Below, in pieces: positions 63,003 to 64,000 of a stretch of DNA of 64,000 nucleotides. Positions within the stretch are counted from its first letter, which is position 1. Every line of letters begins with the position of its first letter. Source of the stretch: Symsagittifera roscoffensis (Eukaryota > Xenacoelomorpha > Acoela > Convolutidae). The translations under genes and the position numbers were made by a program. The DNA lies in the NCBI RefSeq assembly GCF_963678635.1, contig NC_087064.1:83757847-83821846 (forward strand). Reading direction: 5' to 3'. A model generated the notes under the pieces. That model had not been told where the DNA came from. It made no database searches and saw only the letters and a program-made list of their open reading frames with translations.

Positions 63003-63156
63003 CCTCAAAGTGATAAACGTTTTTAGTCCTTCTAACCGTCAAAACACACACGCGCACGAAAGAAATTAAAAATCAAACGCCGCGATATGGGGCCACTAAG
63101 TCAATCTAATATAGGCCAAAAATATCATGCCGAACTAAGAGGAAAAAACAAACTAC

Positions 63157-63349
63157 TGAGCTTTGTCGTCAAGCACGGGTGCTACCGCTGCATCAAATGC
63201 GCAGAATGCTCCTCGATTTTTCATTAAAGCAGGAAAAACACGTGTAATATTTTCAAGTACAAACTCAGTGAACAAAACTATTTTCGGGAAAGGTCTAGTA
63301 CCCGATTGCAACACACATGCTATCGCAAGTGCGAAAAAATCATCACGAC
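63157..63349 (-). CDS. HEATR1: HEATR1 upstream exon (probable)
   Basis: A 193-bp open segment on the minus strand, less AT-rich than its flanks, encodes about 63 residues including DDFFALAIACVLQ, PFPKIVLFTEFVLENITRVF and APVLDDKAQ. This resembles, in order and hydrophobic pattern, the human HEATR1 stretch just before the region encoded by the terminal exon (VTFHVILSVLV, FPFAIRVFSLL). The acceptor is cacttatag (weak pyrimidine tract); the donor is GCTCA followed by gtagtt (weak). Splicing CA to G gives CAG then AACTGG, keeping frame into the large exon. The acceptor side overlaps sequence resembling the end of repeat family B, so this border is uncertain. Confidence 0.5.
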
Positions 63350-63399
63350 CTATAAGTGACAATCACTTAGTTCCTTTACTTTAATGTGTTTCTATTGAT

Positions 63400-63600
63400 G
63401 ACACAGAGGCGAAGTTGCACTGCATATACAAGCAAAAACATGACTGATAATGCTACTGGGAAAAACTGAATGAGTAAAATTTTGAGTCTCTAAAAATTCA
63501 AATGACGCACGCACACCACAATTTGAAAAAAAAAAGAAATGACCAAATAACATGCCTCAACTTATAGAGCAGTCCATGGAGCAGTAATCACAGGAAAAAA
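63400..63600. repeat. Dispersed repeat family C, copy 2
   Basis: It begins cacagaggcgaagttgcac and continues with gctactgggaaaaactgaa, tttgagtctctaaaa and gcctcaacttatagagc, the same order as at 20805-20990. Confidence 0.7.
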
Positions 63601-64000
63601 TTGAATGCAATGAAAATAAAATGAAATTTTTTTTTAATTTGAGATTTTTTTGTGAAAATCATCCCCCCACACGCCATCTTAAGTACAAAATGATACATTT
63701 CGCTCCTAGTAACCAATCAACTATGGCAAATAAACTTCCTTCAACAATTTGGAACGATTTCTATGACGGATTAAATCTCCACTTACGCATTAATAGTGCG
63801 AAATATATCGCGCGTTAATTGTCCCAAATTGGCAAAAATGGCAATTTTTAAACTCCCATAACTTCACGAAAAATAGACACAGGTGAAATATTTTTCCAAA
63901 TTTAAGCTCAGGACAACAATACTTTTTGAATGATATAAAAAAAAATCCGTCAAAAATGGCTAATTAAAAAGTCGAAATTTGTCTGAAGAAAAAAAAAGAC
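63601..64000. other. End of window, nothing recognised
   Basis: AT-rich DNA, presumably within a HEATR1 intron if the gene continues. No exon, RNA or repeat could be supported. Confidence 0.4.

Larger units (their letters stand above)
62489..63156 (-). other. HEATR1: HEATR1 intron (probable)
   Basis: 668 bp between the large terminal exon and the probable upstream exon. It holds a poly-C tract and a hAT-like MITE. The open frame at 62694-62888 lies inside the MITE and is not coding. Confidence 0.5.

Overview
The window looks like nuclear DNA of an invertebrate animal. It is AT-rich. Its genes carry GT-AG introns and match animal ribosome-biogenesis proteins (WDR55 and HEATR1). The rest is satellite arrays, short retroposons and small DNA-transposon remnants. 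No bacterial-style operons, phage genes or CRISPR arrays are present. The species cannot be named from the sequence alone.

Layout. Positions 1-19895 hold satellite A, a divergent tandem array of about 44-bp monomers that is already running at base 1. The monomers fall into about six ordered types and are organised into larger repeated blocks (about 268, 427, 575, 1306 and 1180/1448 bp). Positions 19896-22968 are a spacer with a long hairpin, a tRNA-derived SINE and dispersed repeats. Positions 22969-43348 hold satellite B, about 187 copies of a very uniform 109-bp monomer. The array stops 122 bp short of the stop codon of the first gene.

Genes, all on the minus strand. A six-exon WDR55 orthologue (43471-51768, 399 aa) has introns 4 and 5 swollen by repeats. 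A 157-aa membrane-anchored cysteine-rich protein of unknown function lies at 57028-57501. The 3' part of a HEATR1/UTP10 orthologue occupies one 4.1-kb terminal exon (58351-62488), with a probable upstream exon at 63157-63349; the rest of its N-terminal half lies beyond the window. WDR55 and HEATR1 both act in nucleolar pre-rRNA processing, but nothing shows that their proximity is functional.

Intergenic and intronic DNA is packed with repeats: five same-strand copies of one family, two copies of a tRNA-derived SINE, a hAT-like MITE with degenerate 8-bp target duplications and a diverged relative, a C/G-rich inverted-repeat element, a 135-bp retroposon with a 12-bp target duplication, and a degenerate 155-bp tandem repeat. 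The great majority of long open frames in the satellites are by-products of repetition. No clearly new biological system was found. The most informative items are the satellite architecture, the gene-satellite junction, the probable transposon-derived splice site in HEATR1, and the unrecognised cysteine-rich protein.
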